A DNA stretch of 64,000 bases from Peribacillus glennii (GTDB lineage Bacteria > Bacillota > Bacilli > Bacillales > DSM-1321): positions 310,001-374,000 of the forward strand of contig NZ_QVTD01000003.1 in NCBI RefSeq assembly GCF_003429105.1, in the 5' to 3' direction. A program made the position numbers and the translations under genes. The notes under the pieces were generated by a model. It was not told the origin of the DNA, ran no database searches, and saw only the letters and a list, made by a program, of their open reading frames with translations. Of this stretch, positions 60,775 to 64,000 are shown one piece after another. Positions within the stretch are counted from its first letter, which is position 1. Each line of letters begins with the position of its first letter.

Positions 60775-60828
60775 GGGGGTCAGACCCCCGACGGATTAAC
60801 GCGTTACCGCACAGGGGGTCTGACCCCC
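60775..60828. repeat. Second locus of the 39-bp palindromic element (2 copies)
   Basis: Palindromes GGGGGTCAGACCCCC (60775-60789) and GGGGGTCTGACCCCC (60814-60828) are 39 bp apart, the period of the array at 42724, with a TTAACGCGTTA palindrome between. The second is extended by CACA/TGTG to a 9-bp-arm hairpin. It lies 7 bases from the stop of the dehydrogenase gene and may act as a transcription terminator there. Confidence 0.8.
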
Positions 60829-60834
60829 TGTGGT

Positions 60835-61950
60835 TTAAAGCGTTGCAGGAGTAATCGGTATAACACCTATTTCAGTGGCATGGATGACCTGTGTTTTTTC
60901 TGCAACGGCATCCCCGACTTCTTTTGTGTTTGCGGTTCCGCCCATGTCAGGCGTCAGCGTGTTCCCTTCAACCATTACTTGTTCCATTGCAGCCAATACT
61001 CTTTTTCCCCAATCCTCATGGCCGAAGAAATCCAGCATTTGGCTTGCTGACCAGATGGAAGCCAATGGATTTGCAATGCCTTTCCCCGCGATATCGGGTG
61101 CAGAGCCGTGAATCGGTTCAAACATCGATGGGTATTCCCGTTCCGGGTTGATGTTGGCTCCTGCTGCAAGCCCTAACCCGCCGGCAATGGCCGCCCCTAA
61201 ATCGGTAATGATATCACCGAACAGATTGGACGTCACAACGATTTCAAAACGCCATGGCTGCTTGACAAAAAACATGGCTGCCGCATCAACCAGATAGGAA
61301 TTTGTTTCAACATCAGGATACTCTTTCGCCACTTCATCAAACACTTGATCCCAAAAGACCATGGAGTAATTCAATGCGTTTCCTTTGCTAATGCTTGTCA
61401 GGGATTTCCCCTGTTTGCGGGCTTCTTCAAACGCATACCTGATAATCCGTTCCGTCCCTACCCGGGAAAATATGCCTGTTTGCAACACGACTTCATGAGG
61501 CTGTCCCTTGAACAGCCAGTCCCCTGCGCCGGCATATTCTCCCTCGCTGTTTTCCCGGATGACCAGCATATCGATTTGTTCGCGCGGTACATCATTCAGA
61601 GGGCATGGAGCTCCTTCCAATAATGTGATCGGGCGCAGGTTCACATACTGATGGAAGCCCTTGCGGATTTTCAATAGTAAGTCCCAAAGCGAAATATGGT
61701 CAGGAACTCCCGGATACCCGACTGCACCCAGATAGATGGCATCGAAGGAGCGAAGCTGGTCCAAACCGTCAACCGGCATCATCTGGCCGTGTTTCAAATA
61801 ATATTCACAGCCCCATGGGAAGTGAGTGAATTCAAATTCAAATGAACCGTCCAGTTCTGCCGCTTTGTCCAGCACTTTTATCCCCTCGCTGATTACCTCT
61901 GGCCCGATTCCGTCTCCTGCAATAACGGCGATTTTATATATATTTTTCAA
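60835..61950 (-). CDS. Tartrate/D-malate-type dehydrogenase (isopropylmalate dehydrogenase family)
   Basis: A 371-residue beta-hydroxyacid oxidative decarboxylase. IAVIAGDGIGPEVISEGIKV at the N-terminus, FDAIYLGAVGYPGVPDHISL and WDLLLKIRKGFHQYVNLRPI, and the metal site VTSNLFGDIITDLGAAIAGG are typical of tartrate dehydrogenase/decarboxylase (TTUC). The phosphate-pocket residues of leucine biosynthesis enzymes are not expected here. It makes pyruvate plus CO2 from D-malate or acts on tartrate. TTG 61950 follows GGAG by 9 bases. It lies 29 bases after the maleate isomerase gene. Confidence 0.9.
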   Translation of the reverse strand: MKNIYKIAVIAGDGIGPEVISEGIKVLDKAAELDGSFEFEFTHFPWGCEYYLKHGQMMPVDGLDQLRSFDAIYLGAVGYPGVPDHISLWDLLLKIRKGFHQYVNLRPITLLEGAPCPLNDVPREQIDMLVIRENSEGEYAGAGDWLFKGQPHEVVLQTGIFSRVGTERIIRYAFEEARKQGKSLTSISKGNALNYSMVFWDQVFDEVAKEYPDVETNSYLVDAAAMFFVKQPWRFEIVVTSNLFGDIITDLGAAIAGGLGLAAGANINPEREYPSMFEPIHGSAPDIAGKGIANPLASIWSASQMLDFFGHEDWGKRVLAAMEQVMVEGNTLTPDMGGTANTKEVGDAVAEKTQVIHATEIGVIPITPATL

Positions 61951-61979
61951 CGTTTCGAACTCCTTCCCTATTATGGTTC

Positions 61980-62735
61980 TTAAAATTTCCCAGATAACAA
62001 GTGGCCTGCGTTTGGTACCTCAGTGGAAAGGTTTAATTCTTTCAATATTTTATAAACAGTTGCTACTCCGGCAGACAGAACTGGAAGCCCCAGACGGTCC
62101 TGGACTTTTTGGATTGCAGGAAGGGATGGCATCTGCACGCAAGCTGATAGTACAACAGCGTCTGCCCCTTCAATATTCAAACGATCCGCATGCCCGATCA
62201 GGTTTTCAGGGTCAAGCCGGCCCACTTCAAGGTTATCCGCCACTTCAAGGCTGATCGAATCAATGACCTCAATGCCGGCAGCGTTCAAATATTCAATTAC
62301 TGTTTGTGTCAGTGGTTTCATATACGGAGTGATGATGGAAACTTTTTTCGCTCCAATGGTTTCGAGCCCTTCGATTAATGCCCCGGCACTGCTTACGATT
62401 GGAGCTGACCCTCCATTGTCCGCAGTTACCTTTCCTAAACGTTCTTCAGAAATTTGATGGTATCCCGGACCCTGGCACATGATGGCTACTAGACATGCAT
62501 AAGCCAGCACATCACAGCGAGCGTCAGAAAGCTCCACCGCGCAACGGTCACTATCTACATCCATCTTCTTCAATTCATCTGGGTTTACATGCATCATCCT
62601 CATACGTGCGGAGTGGAATGTAAAGGTTTCTTCCGGTTTAATTTGCATTCTTGATTGAAGCATTGCCGGAATTTCCGTTTCCATTGTGGTATTCGAACTT
62701 GGTACGATGAGGCCTACTCGATAATTTTTACTCAT
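61980..62735 (-). CDS. Maleate isomerase (Asp/Glu racemase fold)
   Basis: A 251-residue protein of the maleate cis-trans isomerase / arylmalonate decarboxylase family. It opens VGLIVPSSNTTMETEIPAML, contains the first active-site Cys in DVLAYACLVAIMCQG and the second in VVLSACVQMPSL. The two-cysteine pattern and the PSSNTTMETEIP segment are characteristic of maleate isomerase (maleate to fumarate). ATG 62735 follows GGGGG by 8 bases. It lies 16 bases after the HMG-CoA lyase-like gene. Arylmalonate decarboxylase, which has one Cys, is the alternative. Confidence 0.88.
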   Translation of the reverse strand: MSKNYRVGLIVPSSNTTMETEIPAMLQSRMQIKPEETFTFHSARMRMMHVNPDELKKMDVDSDRCAVELSDARCDVLAYACLVAIMCQGPGYHQISEERLGKVTADNGGSAPIVSSAGALIEGLETIGAKKVSIITPYMKPLTQTVIEYLNAAGIEVIDSISLEVADNLEVGRLDPENLIGHADRLNIEGADAVVLSACVQMPSLPAIQKVQDRLGLPVLSAGVATVYKILKELNLSTEVPNAGHLLSGKF

Positions 62736-62751
62736 TTCTGATTCCCCCTGT

Positions 62752-63663
62752 TTACATTTGTGGTTGGTTTACGTTGATTTTATGATAATGTCCGGTTAAA
62801 TCCCTGTTCGTCAGCGGTTTGACGACTTCTATACAAGAATGGAGTGAAAAAAGGTCGATTCCTGTGTCAATCCCCATTTCGTGGAGCATAAAAACCACAT
62901 CCTCGGTCGCGACATTGCCTGCTGCTCCCAGAGCGAACGGGCATCCGCCAAGACCGCCGATGGAGGTATCAAATCTTGTTACCCCTGTTTGAAGTGCTGC
63001 TACAACATTGGCCTGTGCCAGGCCATATGTATCATGGAAATGGGCAGTAATCATCGCTTGAGGCTGCAATTCCTCAAAAATCCGGCTGAACAAGTCGAAC
63101 ACCTGGGCCGGGTTTGCCTTGCCAATCGTGTCACAGATTACGATCTCATCCACTCCTGAACGGTCAATTCGTTTCACCATGTCCAGTACAAGTTCGGAAT
63201 CCACCTTTCCCTCATAGGGACACCAGAATGAAGTGGCGATATTATAACGAAGGAAAATCCCGTTTTCCTTTGCCTTTTCCACGACACTATTAAACTTATT
63301 GATGGATTCTTCCCTGGTCATTTTTACATTTTTCAAGTTAAAGCTGTCACTTGCACCAACTACGAGAGAAAGTGCGCGTACCCCGTTCTCGATCGCGCGT
63401 TCATAACCTTTTTCATTCGGAATCAAGGCCATATACTGAATAGAAGGATCTTGTTCCATACCCTCCAGGACTTCTTTGGCATCCTTCATTTGAGGTACAT
63501 AAACCGGGTGAACAAATGAAGTGGCTTCCATTCGTCTAATGCCGGTTTTGTTTAAAGCATTAATGAGTTCAATCTTTTTTTCAGTCGGTATAAAATCGGC
63601 TTCATTTTGAAGACCGTCCCTTGGCCCGACTTCTATGATTTCTACCTTTTTGGGCAAATCCAT
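62752..63663 (-). CDS. HMG-CoA lyase-like protein
   Basis: A 303-residue HMGL-like TIM-barrel lyase. VEIIEVGPRDGLQNEADFIP, the TAHFHDTYGLAQANVVAALQ metal site and the catalytic GGLGGCPFALGAAGNVATED motif are present. Classical enzymes cleave 3-hydroxy-3-methylglutaryl-CoA to acetyl-CoA and acetoacetate; relatives cleave other 3-hydroxyacyl-CoA or citramalyl-type substrates. Position between an aconitase-family hydratase subunit and maleate isomerase suggests cleavage of a hydrated branched dicarboxyl derivative. I choose ATG 63663, 10 bases after AAAGGAG; ATGs at 63669 and 63672 are closer but too close to the site. Confidence 0.87.
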   Translation of the reverse strand: MDLPKKVEIIEVGPRDGLQNEADFIPTEKKIELINALNKTGIRRMEATSFVHPVYVPQMKDAKEVLEGMEQDPSIQYMALIPNEKGYERAIENGVRALSLVVGASDSFNLKNVKMTREESINKFNSVVEKAKENGIFLRYNIATSFWCPYEGKVDSELVLDMVKRIDRSGVDEIVICDTIGKANPAQVFDLFSRIFEELQPQAMITAHFHDTYGLAQANVVAALQTGVTRFDTSIGGLGGCPFALGAAGNVATEDVVFMLHEMGIDTGIDLFSLHSCIEVVKPLTNRDLTGHYHKINVNQPQM

Positions 63664-63686
63664 ATGCATCATGCTCCTTTAACGAA

Positions 63687-64000
63687 TTAAGAGATTCCCA
63701 GCTTCTTGGCAAGATAAGGCTCGAGGCCGCCAAGTTTAACCATTTCAATTAAGTGTTCAGGCAGTTTGGTTCCTTTATGCTCGGTCCCTTTTGTATGGTT
63801 GATGATCTTACCTTCCAAAAGGTTGATTTCAACCTCATCGCCTTCTGTAATGACAGATGTGTCCGCCATTTCAACCACCGGCAGTCCAACATTGATGGAG
63901 TTGCGGTAAAAAATGCGGGCGAACGAATTTGCAACTATGGCCCCAATCTGGTGATATTTTAATACCATCTGTGCCGTTTCCCGGCTGGATCCTGATCCAA
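63687..64000 (-). CDS. Aconitase-family hydratase small subunit (LeuD-like), N-terminus off the right edge
   Basis: The frame is open to the window end, so the N-terminus is missing; about 104 residues remain. The swivel-domain signature GSGSSRETAQ, then NSFARIFYRNSINVGLPVVE, identifies the small subunit of isopropylmalate isomerase-like hydratases (LeuD, HacB, maleate or dimethylmaleate hydratase). The short length and absence of leuA/B/C genes here suggest a catabolic paralogue. With the neighbouring D-malate-type dehydrogenase, maleate hydratase (maleate to D-malate) or a citraconate hydratase is plausible. The gene is 14-24 bases upstream of the lyase gene. A large-subunit gene should lie just beyond the edge. 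Confidence 0.87.
   Translation of the reverse strand, partial: GSGSSRETAQMVLKYHQIGAIVANSFARIFYRNSINVGLPVVEMADTSVITEGDEVEINLLEGKIINHTKGTEHKGTKLPEHLIEMVKLGGLEPYLAKKLGIS

Noticed and set aside
60835..64000. Leucine biosynthesis operon (leuB/leuD-like genes)
   Set aside because: The dehydrogenase is of the tartrate/D-malate branch, there is no leuA or ilv gene, and the neighbours are maleate isomerase and an HMG-CoA-lyase-like protein.

Overview
The window looks like chromosomal DNA of a spore-forming Bacillaceae (Bacillus/Neobacillus-like). Evidence: AT-rich intergenic DNA, AGGAGG-type ribosome sites, frequent TTG starts, spore-coat (CotF-type) genes, a YitT membrane protein, a yybP-ykoY manganese riboswitch ahead of a TerC gene, and Bacillus-style regulators (PucR, FCD-type GntR, a PAS-AAA-Fis sigma-54 activator). 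No tRNA, rRNA, CRISPR array, phage or insertion sequence was seen. Almost all genes are on the minus strand. || Layout. 1-0.6 kb: EamA permease cut by the left edge. 0.9-1.9 kb: a lone plus-strand nitrilase-family amidase. 2-19 kb: reductive pyrimidine (or hydantoin) catabolism: dihydropyrimidinase plus NCS1 permease, beta-alanine-type aminotransferase, methylmalonate-semialdehyde-type dehydrogenase, PucR regulator, second dihydropyrimidinase, PreA, PreT and an M20 carbamoylase. Mixed in are three decaying genes: two nitrilase-family genes, one of them the classical beta-ureidopropionase, and a CobW-type GTPase. 19-28 kb: a run of eight minus-strand genes: HpaB-type flavin monooxygenase, nitrilase-family amidase, DUF2848, cupin, flavin reductase, MHS transporter, aldehyde dehydrogenase and isochorismatase-fold hydrolase, with an FCD-GntR regulator upstream. 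This is the best candidate here for an undescribed pathway. 28.5-33.4 kb: HyuA, HyuB and a creatininase-family protein. 33.7-36 kb: Crp/Fnr regulator and CynX-type MFS. || 36-44 kb is ordinary genome: a UDG-superfamily-like protein, a broken UDG remnant, CotF-like proteins, YitT, a secreted subtilase, an SDR, small unlisted ORFs, and TerC behind its riboswitch. 44.4-51.3 kb: a complete biotin-independent malonate decarboxylase operon (mdcH-A-B-C-DE-G, with the beta and gamma subunits fused) and its GntR regulator. 51.6-56.5 kb: Na+/solute symporter, DUF485 partner, nitrilase and sigma-54 activator. A textbook -24/-12 promoter precedes the nitrilase, and two identical 16-bp upstream repeats lie behind it. 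56.7-60.7 kb: quinone oxidoreductase, MatC-like dicarboxylate carrier and MFS. 60.8-64 kb: tartrate/D-malate-type dehydrogenase, maleate isomerase, HMG-CoA-lyase-like protein and the small subunit of an aconitase-family hydratase cut by the right edge. || How it fits together: the region turns nitrogen-containing rings, amides, nitriles and small dicarboxylates into ammonia plus C2-C4 acids. Uracil/thymine go to dihydropyrimidine, N-carbamoyl-beta-amino acid, beta-amino acid, semialdehyde and acyl-CoA. Malonate goes to acetate. Maleate or D-malate-type acids go to central metabolism. Several regulators and short shared DNA motifs suggest separately controlled modules.
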